Shown here piece by piece: positions 17,943 to 27,564 of a stretch of 64,000 nucleotides of DNA. The translations under genes were made by a program, and so were the position numbers. Below the pieces are notes generated by a model. That model did no database searches and was not told the DNA's origin. It saw only the letters and a list, made by a program, of their open reading frames with translations. Origin of the DNA: Streptomyces sp. NBC_01224 (GTDB lineage Bacteria; Actinomycetota; Actinomycetes; Streptomycetales; Streptomycetaceae); assembly GCF_036002945.1 (NCBI RefSeq), contig NZ_CP108530.1, positions 248,001 through 312,000 of the forward strand, read 5' to 3'. The stretch's first letter is position 1, and the number at the start of each line of letters is the position of its first letter.

Positions 17943-19208
17943 ATGAGACGAGTCGTCATCACCGGGATCGGGGTGGTCGCGCCCGGCGGCGTGGGCACCG
18001 GAAAGTTCTGGTCACTGCTGACCGAGGGGCGCACCGCGACCCGGCGCATCACCCTGTTCGACGCCGCCACGTTCCGCTCGCAGATCGCCGCCGAGGCCGA
18101 CTTCGATCCGGCCGACCACGGTTTCGCTCCCGCCGAGTCGCGCCGCCTGGACCGCGTCGCGCAGTTCGCCCTGGTCGCGGCCCGTGAGGCCGTCGCCGAC
18201 AGCGGGCTCGCACTCGCCGCCGAGGGGGAGCGCACCGGCGTGACCCTGGGCACGGCGGTCGGCTGCAGCAGCGGCCTCGACGAGATGTACGCGCACGTCA
18301 GCGAGGCGGGCAGCCGGTGGCTCCTGGACCACACCCGGGCCGATGCCCGGCTCGGCGACTACCTCGCACCGAGCTCCGTCGCGGCCGAAATGGCCCGCGA
18401 CACAGGCGCGTTGGGGCCGGTCGCCGTCGTCTCCACCGGCTGCACCTCGGGGCTCGACGCGCTCGGCCACGCGGTCGAGCTGATCCGCGAGGGCAGCGCC
18501 GACGTCATGGTGGCGGGCGCGTCGGAGGCACCCATCACCCCCATCACCCTGGCGTCGTTCGACGCGATCCGCGCCACCTCGGCACGCAACGACGAGCCCG
18601 GGACCGCCTCACGGCCCTTCGACCGGACCCGCAACGGGTTCGTGCTCGGCGAGGGCAGCGCGGTGCTCGTCCTGGAGGACCACGGCCACGCGGTACGCCG
18701 CGGCGCCCGTATCTACGCGGAGATCAGCGGATTCGCCACCCGCTCCAACGCGTACCACATGACCGGACTGCGCCTGGACGGCGGCGAGATGGCCGAGGCC
18801 ATCCGGCTCGCCCTCGACGAGGCCCGCCTGAACGCCACCGACGTCGACTACGTCAACGCCCATGGTTCGGGCACCAAACAGAACGACAAGCACGAGACGA
18901 CCGCGTTCAAGACGAGCCTGGGACAGCACGCGCACCGGGTGCCGGTCAGCTCCATCAAGTCGATGATCGGCCACTCGCTCGGCGCGATCGGTGCCCTGGA
19001 GATCGCCGCCAGCGCGCTGGCCATCGCGCACGACACGGTGCCACCCACCGCCAACCTGTACGAACCCGATCCGGACTGCGACCTCGACTACACACCGCTG
19101 ACCGCTCGCGAGCAGCGCACCGACACCGTGCTCAGCGTGGGCAGCGGCTTCGGCGGGTTCCAGAGCGCGATGGTGCTCACCACCCGGCACCTGGGGGCGG
19201 CCGCATGA
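17943..19208 (+). CDS. Type II PKS ketosynthase alpha (KS)
   Basis: The 421-residue protein is a full-length KS-alpha. The active-site cysteine is Cys167 in VSTGCTSGLDA, with His307 in VNAHGSGTKQND and His344 in KSMIGHSLGA. It performs the decarboxylative Claisen condensations that build the poly-beta-ketone on the ACP, paired with the CLF encoded next. FDRTRNGFVLGEGSAVLVLE and other blocks are those of aromatic (actinorhodin/angucycline-type) rather than fatty-acid ketosynthases. Its stop overlaps an ATG (ATGA at 19205). Confidence 0.96.
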   Translation: MRRVVITGIGVVAPGGVGTGKFWSLLTEGRTATRRITLFDAATFRSQIAAEADFDPADHGFAPAESRRLDRVAQFALVAAREAVADSGLALAAEGERTGVTLGTAVGCSSGLDEMYAHVSEAGSRWLLDHTRADARLGDYLAPSSVAAEMARDTGALGPVAVVSTGCTSGLDALGHAVELIREGSADVMVAGASEAPITPITLASFDAIRATSARNDEPGTASRPFDRTRNGFVLGEGSAVLVLEDHGHAVRRGARIYAEISGFATRSNAYHMTGLRLDGGEMAEAIRLALDEARLNATDVDYVNAHGSGTKQNDKHETTAFKTSLGQHAHRVPVSSIKSMIGHSLGAIGALEIAASALAIAHDTVPPTANLYEPDPDCDLDYTPLTAREQRTDTVLSVGSGFGGFQSAMVLTTRHLGAAA

Positions 19209-19252
19209 CCGCCGTGGCCCCTGAGCACGCCGGCCTGAGCGGCGCGGCGTGA
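19205..19252 (+). other. Possible 15-codon linking ORF between KS and CLF
   Basis: An ATG overlaps the KS stop (ATGA) and opens a 15-codon frame whose TGA overlaps the GTG of the CLF gene (GTGA). Ribosomes could pass from KS through this mini-ORF to CLF, keeping the two subunits in balance. Whether it is translated is unknown; the arrangement is the only evidence. Confidence 0.25.
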
Positions 19253-20457
19253 CCGCGGCCGTCACCGGGCTCGGCGTTGTCGCTCCCGGCGGCATCGGCG
19301 TCCGGGCCTGGTGGGAAGCGGCGCTGCGCGGCGAGCCTGCCATCGCTCCCGTCACTCGCTTCGACGCCTCCGGGTATCCGGTGACGCTGGCCGCCGAGGT
19401 CGCGGGCTTCGTCGACGAGGACCACGTACCGGCGAGGCTGCTGCCGCAGACGGACCGGGTGACGCGGCTCTCGCTCGCCGCGGCAGCCGAGGCGCTGGAC
19501 GACGCCGGCCTGGACCCGCGGAGCTTGCCCGACTACGCCATGGGCGTCGTCACCGCCAACGCCATGGGCGGTTTCGAGTTCGGCCAGCGCGAACTGCAGG
19601 CGCTGTGGAGCAAGGGACGCCGGCACGTCGGCGCCTACCAGTCCTTCGCCTGGTTCTACGCCGCCAACACCGGCCAGCTGTCCATCCGGCACCAACTGCG
19701 CGGGCCGAGCGGTGTCGTCGTCAGCGAACAGGCGGGCGGCCTGGACGCCGTGGCGCAGGCCCGCCGCCGGCTCCGTACGGGTGTGCGCGCCATGCTCACC
19801 GGAGGCTTCGACGCCGCCCTGTGCCCGTGGGGCTGGACCGCACAACTGGCCGCGGGCGGCATGAGCACCCGTAGCGACGCCCGCCGGGCCTATCTGCCGT
19901 TCGACGCCGACGCGTCGGGGCATGTGGCCGGCGAGGGCGGCGCCCTGCTCGTTCTGGAGGACGCCGACGCGGCCCGCGCCCGCGGCGCCGCCGTGCTGGG
20001 CACCGTCGAGGGCTGCGCCGCCACGTTCGACCCGGCACCCGGCACCGGCGCCCCACGGCTGCTCGCCGCGGCCCGACTGGCCCTCGCCGACGCCCGGATC
20101 GACCCCGCCGACGTGGACGTGGTGTTCGCCGACGCGGCGGGCGAGCGGGACGCCGACCGGGCCGAGGCCGCGGCACTCGCCGAGCTGTTCGGCCCGTACA
20201 AGGTCGCGGTCACCGCACCCAAGTCGCTGACCGGGCGCCTGGGTTCGGGCGGCTCCGCGCTCGACCTGGCGGCCGCCCTGTGCGCCCTGCGCGACCAGGT
20301 GATCCCGCCGACGGCCAGCGCCGTGCGGCCCGCCGACGACTGCCTCGTGGACCTGGTGACCGGTGCGCCGCGCCCGGCCCGGCTGCGCCACGCCCTGGTC
20401 CTGGCAAGGGGCCGCGGCGGCTTCAACGCGGCGACGATCGTGCGCGGCGCGCGCTGA
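19249..20457 (+). CDS. Type II PKS chain length factor (KS-beta)
   Basis: The 402-residue protein is a ketosynthase homologue in which the active-site Cys is Gln161 (VVVSEQAGGLDAVAQ), the hallmark of a chain length factor. It forms the heterodimer with KS and sets chain length. GVVTANAMGGFEFGQRELQ and HVAGEGGALLVLED are typical CLF blocks. The GTG at 19249 is the first start giving the conserved TAAVTGLGVVAPGG N terminus. Chain length cannot be read reliably from the gate residues by eye. Confidence 0.95.
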   Translation: MTAAVTGLGVVAPGGIGVRAWWEAALRGEPAIAPVTRFDASGYPVTLAAEVAGFVDEDHVPARLLPQTDRVTRLSLAAAAEALDDAGLDPRSLPDYAMGVVTANAMGGFEFGQRELQALWSKGRRHVGAYQSFAWFYAANTGQLSIRHQLRGPSGVVVSEQAGGLDAVAQARRRLRTGVRAMLTGGFDAALCPWGWTAQLAAGGMSTRSDARRAYLPFDADASGHVAGEGGALLVLEDADAARARGAAVLGTVEGCAATFDPAPGTGAPRLLAAARLALADARIDPADVDVVFADAAGERDADRAEAAALAELFGPYKVAVTAPKSLTGRLGSGGSALDLAAALCALRDQVIPPTASAVRPADDCLVDLVTGAPRPARLRHALVLARGRGGFNAATIVRGAR

Positions 20458-20515
20458 CCGACGGCTCACGACAGCCCCCGAAGGCCCGAGCAACCGAAGA
20501 AGGAGGAAGAACACG

Positions 20516-20779
20516 ATGGAACGGCTGGAGCTGACCGAACTCGCCGTCCTGCTGCGCGAGGCCGCGGGCGGGGACGAGGGAGGCGTCTTGGACGAGAGCA
20601 CCCTGGACACCTCGTTCATGGACCTGGACTACGACTCCCTGGCGCTGCTTCAGGTCACCGGCGTCGTCGAGCGCGACCACGACGTGGTGCTCGACGAGGA
20701 GGCGCTGGCCGAGGTGGAGACACCGCGCCAGTACCTCGACCTCGTCAACGGGGCGCCGGCCGCGCCCGCAGCGGCTTGA
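20516..20779 (+). CDS. Type II PKS acyl carrier protein
   Basis: The 87-residue acidic protein has the phosphopantetheine site Ser41 in LDYDSLALLQ, as in polyketide ACPs. A perfect AGGAGGA lies 5-11 bases before the ATG. KS, CLF and ACP in this order form the minimal PKS. The stop overlaps the TTG start of the next gene, implying translational coupling. Confidence 0.95.
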   Translation: MERLELTELAVLLREAAGGDEGGVLDESTLDTSFMDLDYDSLALLQVTGVVERDHDVVLDEEALAEVETPRQYLDLVNGAPAAPAAA

Positions 20780-21708
20780 CGGGCGCCGCAGTGGATTCGG
20801 CGGAAACCCTCACCGCGGGCCGGTTCAGCGAAGTCGCCGACGGCGTCCACGCCTATGTGCAGCCCGACGGCGGCTGGTGCCTGAACAACGCCGGGCTCCT
20901 GGTGGCGGACGGCGAGTGCCTCCTGATCGACACCGTGGCCACCGCAGCACGGGCCCGCAGACTCCGGGAGCACGTCCTGCGCGTGTCGGGGTGCCCGCCG
21001 CGGTTCGTCGTCAACACGCACTTCCACGGCGACCACACCTTCGGCAACTTCGTGTTCCCCGAGGCCACGGTCGTCGGCCACGAGCGGGCCCGTCAGGAGG
21101 CCGCCGCGGCCGGCACACACCTGACGGGCCTGTGGCCCGACGTGTGCTGGGGCGACCTGGAGATCGTCGTGCCCGCCGTCACCTACCGGGACCGGATGGA
21201 CCTTCACGTGGGCGCGCGGCAGGCCCAATTGCTGCACCCGGGGCCCGCCCACACCACCGGCGACACCGTCGTCTGGCTGCCGGACCAACGGGTGCTGTTC
21301 GCCGGTGACCTGGTGATGGGGGGTGCCACGCCGTTCTGCCCGATGGGTTCCGTGTCGGGATCGCTGAAGGCCCTCACGCAACTGCGCTCCCTGGGCGCCG
21401 TGACCGTCGTACCCGGACACGGCCCGGTCGGCGGCCCCGAACTGATCGACACCGACGAAGGCTATCTGCGCCGGCTCCAGCGCCTTGCGGCCGACGGGAT
21501 CGCGGCCGGCCTCACCCCGCTCGAGACCGCCCGGGAGGCCGGGCCGGGGCCGTACGCGGACCTGCTCGACGCCGAGCGCTTGGTGCCCAACCTGCACCGC
21601 GCCTACGCCGAGGCGCTCGGAGCGGCGCCCGGTGACCCGCTGGACATCCCCGCCCTGTTCCGCGAGATGGCCGAGCACCATGGCGGCCTGCCGGCTTGCC
21701 GGGCCTAG
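20776..21708 (+). CDS. Metallo-beta-lactamase-fold hydrolase/cyclase-like protein
   Basis: This 310-residue protein has the zinc-binding signature NTHFHGDHTFGN, a further His in GPAHTTGDTVVW, an Asp in LFAGDLVM and a late His in VVPGHGPVGG. MBL-fold proteins in type II clusters include cyclases and thioester hydrolases, so ring closure or chain release are both plausible. The TTG start overlaps the ACP stop (TTGA); GTG 20791 is an alternative. It is the last gene of the minimal PKS run before a strand change. Confidence 0.85.
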   Translation: MTGAAVDSAETLTAGRFSEVADGVHAYVQPDGGWCLNNAGLLVADGECLLIDTVATAARARRLREHVLRVSGCPPRFVVNTHFHGDHTFGNFVFPEATVVGHERARQEAAAAGTHLTGLWPDVCWGDLEIVVPAVTYRDRMDLHVGARQAQLLHPGPAHTTGDTVVWLPDQRVLFAGDLVMGGATPFCPMGSVSGSLKALTQLRSLGAVTVVPGHGPVGGPELIDTDEGYLRRLQRLAADGIAAGLTPLETAREAGPGPYADLLDAERLVPNLHRAYAEALGAAPGDPLDIPALFREMAEHHGGLPACRA

Positions 21709-21733
21709 CAGGCGTATCAGCCCCCGGGTCCGG

Positions 21734-22216
21734 TCAGGCGGCGTTCACGGGGGCCGGGGCGAGGTCGTCACGGGTCACCAGGCGGGAGCGGGTGCGCCAC
21801 TTGCCGCGTGAGCGGACCAGCACGTCCTCCATCACACACACCCGCGACACCTTCGACTCGCCGCCCCGGGGCGTCGCGTACACCAGGGCATAGGCCCGCG
21901 TGCGCAACGCCCCGTCGGCCTGCGGCTGTACGTCGAGCATGCCGATCCAGTGCCGCAGCTGATCGCCGTTGCGCTCCTGCTGCTCCTTGTTGCGGCGCAC
22001 GTTCGCGGCGAGCGAGGCGCGTCCGCGCACCGGTGCGTCGAGGGTGGGCACGACGAAGACCGCGTCCTCCGTGAACGTACCCGCCCAGCGTTCGGCGTCG
22101 TGGTCGTCGAAGAGCTGCATCTGGTGCGCGTAGAACTGCTGGATCGTCGCGTACAGCGCGCCGAACCCCTCCTGCGAGGAGGCGGGTTCGGCAGGGATGA
22201 GTACCTCGATGGCCAT
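21734..22216 (-). CDS. SnoaL-like/NTF2-fold protein
   Basis: The 160-residue protein resembles the small cone-shaped NTF2 fold used by SnoaL cyclases and by ring-hydroxylating dioxygenase beta subunits: IQQFYAHQMQLFDDHDAERWAGTFTEDAVF and a C-terminal GKWRTRSRLVTRDDL. The ATG at 22216 follows GGAAGGGACG. It could close a ring or assist a hydroxylation in polyketide tailoring. It is the only minus-strand gene between 9.7 and 32.5 kb and is divergent from the acyl-CoA ligase, so 22217-22380 must hold two promoters. Confidence 0.72.
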   Translation of the reverse strand: MAIEVLIPAEPASSQEGFGALYATIQQFYAHQMQLFDDHDAERWAGTFTEDAVFVVPTLDAPVRGRASLAANVRRNKEQQERNGDQLRHWIGMLDVQPQADGALRTRAYALVYATPRGGESKVSRVCVMEDVLVRSRGKWRTRSRLVTRDDLAPAPVNAA

Positions 22217-22380
22217 GGCCCGTCCCTTCCTTTCGTCACCGGTGCGTTGCGTCGGATGCCGACACTGTCTGTGGTGCCGATCGAGCACTCTTCGAAGATT
22301 CCTCGAGCGCTCCGGCGGACGGTGGGTGCGTCCAGTGGCGTACGCCCGCAGCCGGAGCCGGAGCCGGAGGAGAACGAGCA

Positions 22381-23982
22381 ATGCCGAACTTCGCCCATCC
22401 AGACCTCCCCGTCGACGGACTGCTGCGGCGCGCCGCGCGGCGCGACCCGGACGGCGTCGCGATCCGCACCGCGGCCCGCTCGGTCGGCTTCGCCGAACTC
22501 GACGCGTGGGCCGATAGGATCGCCGCCTTCCTGAGCCAGACGCTCCCCGGCGCGTCAGGCGCCCGCGTCGGCGTGGCAAGCGCACTCGACCCGGTCTTCG
22601 CCGCCGCCTACTACGGCACGGCCCGCAGCGGCGCCACCATCGTCCTGGTCAACCCGCTGATCAGCGAGGACGGCCTGCGTCACGTCGTCGTCACGGCCCA
22701 GGTGGAGATCGCCCTCGTGCCCGCGGCCACCGCGGAGCTGCTCGCCAAGATGCGGGCCGACCTGCCCGCGCTGCGCGCGATCGTCGTCACGGACGCCGCC
22801 GACCGCGTGGTGCCCAGCGGCACCGTGCCGCTGCACGAAGCCCTGGACGGTGTCCCGGCCCGGCACACCGGGCCCCCGGCCGACCCGGACGCCGTCGCCT
22901 GCGTGCAGTTCACGACCGGGACCACCGACCGCCCCAAGGGCGTTCTCCTGACCCACCGCAACCTGGTCGCCAACGCCAAGCAGACCGCCCTCGCGCACCA
23001 CGTGGACGCCGACTCGGTCACCCTGAACCACCTGCCGCTCTATCACGTGATGCACCTCAACTCCGGCATGTACGCCGGTGCCTGCCAGGTGCTGTGCCAG
23101 GACCCCGACCCCGTCGCGTCCCTCGCCGCCGCCGCCGAGGCGGGTGCCACCCACTACTACGGCCTGCCCGCCCGGCTGCACGCCCTGGCCGGGGACGCAC
23201 GCCTCGCCGGTGCGGTCCACCCCGGGCCGCGGCTGACCGCCGTGCTGTCCGGCGGCTCGGCGCTCGCCCCGCAGGCGGCACGCACGCTGCGCGAACGGCT
23301 CGGCGTTCCCGTCATCCAGGGCTACGGCATGGCCGAACTCTCACCGCTCACCCACTGCCAGCGGCCCGACCGCTACCGCCCCGGCACGGTCGGCGGCGTG
23401 GTGCCCGGCACCGAATGCCGGCTCGTCGACCTGACCACGGGCCTCCCCGTCGACGCCTCGTCGACCGGCGAAGTCCAGGTCAGAGGACCGCAGGTGATGG
23501 CCGGATACCTCGACGGCGGGCACGGGGCACGGATCGACCCGGAGGGCTGGTTCTCCACCGGCGACGTCGGCCACCTCGACGAGGAGGGCTCCCTGCGCCT
23601 GGTGGACCGACTCGCCGACGTCTTCAAGCACGACAACGAGATCGTCGCGCCGAGCCGGGTCGAGCAGGTCATCCGCGAGGACCCGCGCGTCGCCGACTGC
23701 ATCGTGGCCGACTGGCCCGATGCCGAGCACGGCGCGGTCGTCTGGGCGGGCATCGTCCTGACCGACGACGCCGAGGCCGTATCCCACGCACCCGAGGACG
23801 CGCTGCCCGGCCTCGGCATCCTCGACGTCCTCGATTCGATCACCACGCGGACCAACGAACACCTCGCCCCTTTCGAGCGGATCCGGTTCGCCGAGGCCAT
23901 CGACGCCGTGCCGCGCACCCCCACCGGAAAGCCCGAACGACGCTCGATCCGCGCGCAGTTGCTGCACCGGGCCGCCGCATGA
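22381..23982 (+). CDS. Acyl-CoA (or acyl-ACP) ligase, AMP-forming
   Basis: The 533-residue ANL-superfamily enzyme shows the P-loop-like VQFTTGTTDRPKGVLLTHRN, YHVMHLNSG, the VIQGYGMAELSP motif, GWFSTGDVGHLDEEGSLRLVDRLADVFKHDNEIVAP and the terminal lysine region TPTGKPERRSI. It activates a carboxylic acid as an adenylate and passes it to CoA or a carrier protein. In this cluster it may load a non-acetate starter or side acyl group, perhaps onto the di-ACP. It is followed closely by the FAD monooxygenase in one operon. Confidence 0.9.
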   Translation: MPNFAHPDLPVDGLLRRAARRDPDGVAIRTAARSVGFAELDAWADRIAAFLSQTLPGASGARVGVASALDPVFAAAYYGTARSGATIVLVNPLISEDGLRHVVVTAQVEIALVPAATAELLAKMRADLPALRAIVVTDAADRVVPSGTVPLHEALDGVPARHTGPPADPDAVACVQFTTGTTDRPKGVLLTHRNLVANAKQTALAHHVDADSVTLNHLPLYHVMHLNSGMYAGACQVLCQDPDPVASLAAAAEAGATHYYGLPARLHALAGDARLAGAVHPGPRLTAVLSGGSALAPQAARTLRERLGVPVIQGYGMAELSPLTHCQRPDRYRPGTVGGVVPGTECRLVDLTTGLPVDASSTGEVQVRGPQVMAGYLDGGHGARIDPEGWFSTGDVGHLDEEGSLRLVDRLADVFKHDNEIVAPSRVEQVIREDPRVADCIVADWPDAEHGAVVWAGIVLTDDAEAVSHAPEDALPGLGILDVLDSITTRTNEHLAPFERIRFAEAIDAVPRTPTGKPERRSIRAQLLHRAAA

Positions 23983-24019
23983 CCTCCCCCGCGACCCACC
24001 ACCGACCCTGGAGCAGACC

Positions 24020-25789
24020 ATGGTGAACCCCGTCGGGCGGCCGGCCGAGCCCACCCCTTCGATCCAGGTGCTGGTCGTCGGCGCGGGCCCCGTCGGACTG
24101 ACCGCCGCCCACGAACTCGCCCGTCGCGGCCTTCGGGTGCGGCTGATCGACGCCGCACCGGGACCGGCCCGCACCAGCCGCGCGGTCGCCACCCACCCGC
24201 GCACCCTGGAGACGTACGACCAGATGGGCATCGTCGACGACGTGCTGCCCCGGGGACGGCGCAACCGGGCGTTCACCATGTACGCCGGAGGCCGGCGCCG
24301 GGTGCGCCTGCGGGCCGACTACGCGACGATGCCCACCCGCTACCCGTACACGCTGATCGTCGAGCAGACCGAGACCGAGGCCGCGCTGCGCTCGGCGGTG
24401 GCCCGGCTAGGGGTGCACGTCGAATGGGGTGTGCGCCTGGCGGACTTCGCGCAGGACGCCGACGCGGTGCGCGCGCACCTGGTGCACGCCGACGGCCGCG
24501 AGGAGGCCCACACGGCGTCCTGGCTGGTGGGCTGCGACGGCGGCCACAGCACCGTCCGCAAACGCCTCGGCCTCGAACTCGTCGGCGAGATCAGCGAGAC
24601 GTGGATGCTCGCGGACGTCCCGGTCGACACCGAGGTGGAGCCCGACAGCATCTGCTGGACGCACACCGGCGGGCAGGCCCTGATGATGGTGCCCTACGCC
24701 CGTGACGGGTACTGGCGGGTCCTGGACACCGTGCCCACCCCGGGCGCGGACGAGCCCGGCCGCGCCGAGGAGCGGCTCTCCGCCAAGCTCAGCGCGGGCC
24801 TCGGCCACCGGGTGCGGGTCGGCGAGGCGTCCTGGACGTCCGTGTTCACCTTCCAGCAGCGGATGGTGGAGCGCATGCAGGACGGCCGCGTCCTCGTGGC
24901 CGGCGACGCCGCGCATGTGCACAGCCCCGCCTCGGGACAGGGCATGAACACCGGAATCCAGGAGGCGTACAACCTCGCCTGGAAGCTCGCCATGGTCGAA
25001 CAGGGCCACGCGGGCCCGCAGTTGCTGGAGACGTACAGCGAGGAGCGGGTCCCCGTCGGCGCGGCCCTGCTGGGCTCCACGCGCACCGCCACCACCCTGG
25101 TCCAGCTGAAGAACGCGCTCGCGGGCGTGGTCCTGCCGATCGCCCTGCGCGTCGTGAACACGGTGCGGCCGCTGCGCCGGGCCGTGCAGCGCAAGGTGCT
25201 GGGCGGCATGTCGGGCCTGAAGATCGGTTACGGCGCGTCGTCGCTGACCACCGCGGACTCCGGCGCCCTCACCTACCTCGCGGACGCCGGATCGGTCCTG
25301 ATGAGCGCGCGGGAGCCCGCTTTGCAGGCCCCCGGCCCGGGCGACCGGGCCGCCGCCGTCCGGACGCCGGATGCGCTCGACCCGGCTTTCCAGGCTTTCC
25401 AGGCCGAACTGCGCGACCCACGCTGGACGTTGTTGCTCGCCGCGGGCGGTCGCGGTCCGGGCGACATCCCCGTCGGCGTGGCCGTCACCGCGGCCGCCCA
25501 GTACGGCGAGTGGCTGTCGGTCCGGACCGTCGGTGACAGCGGACCCGACGGACCCGCGCCACTCGCCGACCCGGACCGGCAGCTGCGCACCGCGCTCGGC
25601 CTGCCGCCCGGCGCGTGGATCCTCGTACGGCCCGACGGCTACGTCGCGGCCCGCGGCTCCCTGCTGACCCGCCCGGCCCTGCGCCGGGCCCTGGCCCCGC
25701 TGGCGCCCCCCGTACCCCTGGCCGACGAGGCACGGCGCGAGCCGGGTCTCATCCTGCGCGCCGCCACCCACGACCTCGAGGAGCACTGA
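24020..25789 (+). CDS. FAD-dependent polyketide monooxygenase
   Basis: The 589-residue protein is a PheA/TfdB-class hydroxylase: VLVVGAGPVGLTAAHELARRG at the N terminus, WLVGCDGGHSTVRKRLG in the middle, and VAGDAAHVHSPASGQGMNTGIQEAYNLAWKL for the second FAD site. A thioredoxin-like C-terminal domain ends with LVRPDGYVAARG. Angucycline and related pathways use such enzymes for ring hydroxylation or Baeyer-Villiger steps. One base separates its stop from the ketoreductase start. It is only distantly like the monooxygenase at 2129. Confidence 0.92.
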   Translation: MVNPVGRPAEPTPSIQVLVVGAGPVGLTAAHELARRGLRVRLIDAAPGPARTSRAVATHPRTLETYDQMGIVDDVLPRGRRNRAFTMYAGGRRRVRLRADYATMPTRYPYTLIVEQTETEAALRSAVARLGVHVEWGVRLADFAQDADAVRAHLVHADGREEAHTASWLVGCDGGHSTVRKRLGLELVGEISETWMLADVPVDTEVEPDSICWTHTGGQALMMVPYARDGYWRVLDTVPTPGADEPGRAEERLSAKLSAGLGHRVRVGEASWTSVFTFQQRMVERMQDGRVLVAGDAAHVHSPASGQGMNTGIQEAYNLAWKLAMVEQGHAGPQLLETYSEERVPVGAALLGSTRTATTLVQLKNALAGVVLPIALRVVNTVRPLRRAVQRKVLGGMSGLKIGYGASSLTTADSGALTYLADAGSVLMSAREPALQAPGPGDRAAAVRTPDALDPAFQAFQAELRDPRWTLLLAAGGRGPGDIPVGVAVTAAAQYGEWLSVRTVGDSGPDGPAPLADPDRQLRTALGLPPGAWILVRPDGYVAARGSLLTRPALRRALAPLAPPVPLADEARREPGLILRAATHDLEEH

Positions 25790-25790
25790 C

Positions 25791-26573
25791 ATGCCCGACC
25801 GCCACCCCGTCGCCCTGGTGACCGGAGCCACCAGCGGCATCGGCCTGGAATCGGCCCGGCAGCTGGGCCGCGCCGGGCACCGGGTCTTCCTGTGCGCCCG
25901 CACGGCACAGGACGTGAAGCAGACCGTGGAGGACCTGCGTGCGGAGGGCCTCGACGTCGCGGGGCAGGCCGCGGACGTGCGCTCCCGCGAGTCGGTGGCC
26001 GCGCTCGTGGCCGAGGCCGTCGCGACGTACGGGCCCCTTGGCGTGCTCGTCAACAACGCCGGGCGCAGCGGCGGCGGCGTAACCGCCGACCTCACCGACG
26101 ACCTCTGGTACGACGTCATCGACACCAACCTCAACAGCGTGTTCCTGGTGACGCGCGAAGTGCTCAAGAACGGCGGCCTCAGCGACGCCGCGTACGGGCG
26201 CATCATCAACATCGCCTCCACCGCCGGCAAGCAGGGCGTCCTGCTCGGCGCCCCCTACAGCGCGTCGAAGCACGGCGTCGTCGGCTTCACCAAGGCGCTC
26301 GGCCGGGAGCTCGCCCCCCGCGGCATCACCGTCAACGCGGTCTGCCCCGGCTATGTGGAGACCCCGATGGCCCAGCGGGTGCGCCAGGGATACGCGACCG
26401 CCTGGGACACCACCGAGGAGGAGGTGCAGACGCGGTTCGAGGCGAAGATCCCGCTCGGCCGCTACAGCACGCCCCAGGAGGTGGCCGCTCTGGTCGCCTA
26501 CCTGGCCTCCGGACCCGCCGCCTCGATCACCGCGCAGGCGCTCAACGTCTGCGGCGGTCTGGGCAATTACTGA
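25791..26573 (+). CDS. Polyketide ketoreductase (SDR, ActIII-like)
   Basis: The 260-residue classical SDR has VTGATSGIGLESAR (cofactor), VNNAGRSGGG, the catalytic Ser in IINIASTAGKQG and YSASKHGVVGFTK with Tyr and Lys, then VNAVCPGYVETPMA. Length and the GRSGGG and YVETPMA blocks are those of type II PKS C-9 ketoreductases. It would set the first ring fold by reducing one carbonyl of the nascent chain with NADPH. It lies tightly between the monooxygenase and the aromatase/cyclase. Confidence 0.95.
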   Translation: MPDRHPVALVTGATSGIGLESARQLGRAGHRVFLCARTAQDVKQTVEDLRAEGLDVAGQAADVRSRESVAALVAEAVATYGPLGVLVNNAGRSGGGVTADLTDDLWYDVIDTNLNSVFLVTREVLKNGGLSDAAYGRIINIASTAGKQGVLLGAPYSASKHGVVGFTKALGRELAPRGITVNAVCPGYVETPMAQRVRQGYATAWDTTEEEVQTRFEAKIPLGRYSTPQEVAALVAYLASGPAASITAQALNVCGGLGNY

Positions 26574-26598
26574 CCTCTGTCAAGGAAACGAGGAAGAC

Positions 26599-27564
26599 GT
26601 GAACGTGGTGTCGAGCGAGCGAACGCACCGCACGGTGCACTCCGTCGAGGTGGACGCGGGGGCCGGCGTCGTCTACGGGCTGATCTCGGACGCGGTGCAG
26701 TGGCCGATGTACTTTCCGCCGAACGTGTACGTGGAGCGGCTGGAGTTCGACGGGACGCACGAACGGCTGCGGATGTGGGCCACGGCCAACGGCGAGGTCC
26801 GCTCGTGGATCTCGCAGCGGGTGCAGGACCCCCAGCAGCGGCGCATCGAGTTCCACCAGACCCGGCCGCAGGCTCCGGTCCGGACCATGCGGGGGAGCTG
26901 GATCGTCGAGGAACGGCCGGGCGGCACCAGCCTGCTGACGCTGCTGCACGACTTCACGGTCTGCGACGACCGCCCCGATGACGTCGCGTGGGTCAAGAGC
27001 GCCTGCGACAGCAACTCCGGTGCCGAACTGGACAACATCAAGCGCCTCGCCGAGCGCTGGACGCACCTGGACGAGCTCGTCCTGTCCTTCGAGGACTCCG
27101 TGCGGGTCAAGGGGCCGGCCGAGCTGGTCTACGACTTCCTGTACCGCGTGGCCGACTGGCCCGACCTGATCCCGCACGTCTCCCGCCTGGACCTGACCGA
27201 GGACAGCCCCGGCGTGCAGGTCATGTCCATGGACACGCTGACGGCCGACGGCAACACGCACACCACCGAGTCGGTGCGGATCTGCTTCCCGCACGCCGGG
27301 CGCATCGTCTACAAGCAGACGGCCACGCCCGCCCTGATGGAGGCACACACCGGCGAGTGGTCGGTCGTGCCCGACGAGACGGGCGTGACGGTCGTCTCGC
27401 AGCACAGCGTGGTGCTGCGCGAGGAGGCGGTGACGCGGGTACTCGGCCCGGCCGCCGACCTGACCACGGCCCGCCGGTACGTGCGCCAGGCGCTCGGCCG
27501 GAACTCCACCGCCACCCTCGAACTGGCCAGGCGGCACGCGGAGTCGGCGATCCGCGTGCTGTGA
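26599..27564 (+). CDS. Di-domain polyketide aromatase/cyclase
   Basis: The 321-residue protein has two SRPBCC (START-like) halves. The first begins with THRTVHSVEVDAGAGVVYGL and contains WPMYFPPNVYVERL; the second begins with FEDSVRVKGPAELVYDFLYR and has WPDLIPHVSRLDL. Di-domain ARO/CYCs normally act after C-9 reduction to aromatise the first ring, consistent with the ketoreductase next door. The GTG at 26599 follows GGAAACGAGGAA. Its stop overlaps the GTG of the acyltransferase relic (GTGA). Confidence 0.94.
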   Translation: MNVVSSERTHRTVHSVEVDAGAGVVYGLISDAVQWPMYFPPNVYVERLEFDGTHERLRMWATANGEVRSWISQRVQDPQQRRIEFHQTRPQAPVRTMRGSWIVEERPGGTSLLTLLHDFTVCDDRPDDVAWVKSACDSNSGAELDNIKRLAERWTHLDELVLSFEDSVRVKGPAELVYDFLYRVADWPDLIPHVSRLDLTEDSPGVQVMSMDTLTADGNTHTTESVRICFPHAGRIVYKQTATPALMEAHTGEWSVVPDETGVTVVSQHSVVLREEAVTRVLGPAADLTTARRYVRQALGRNSTATLELARRHAESAIRVL

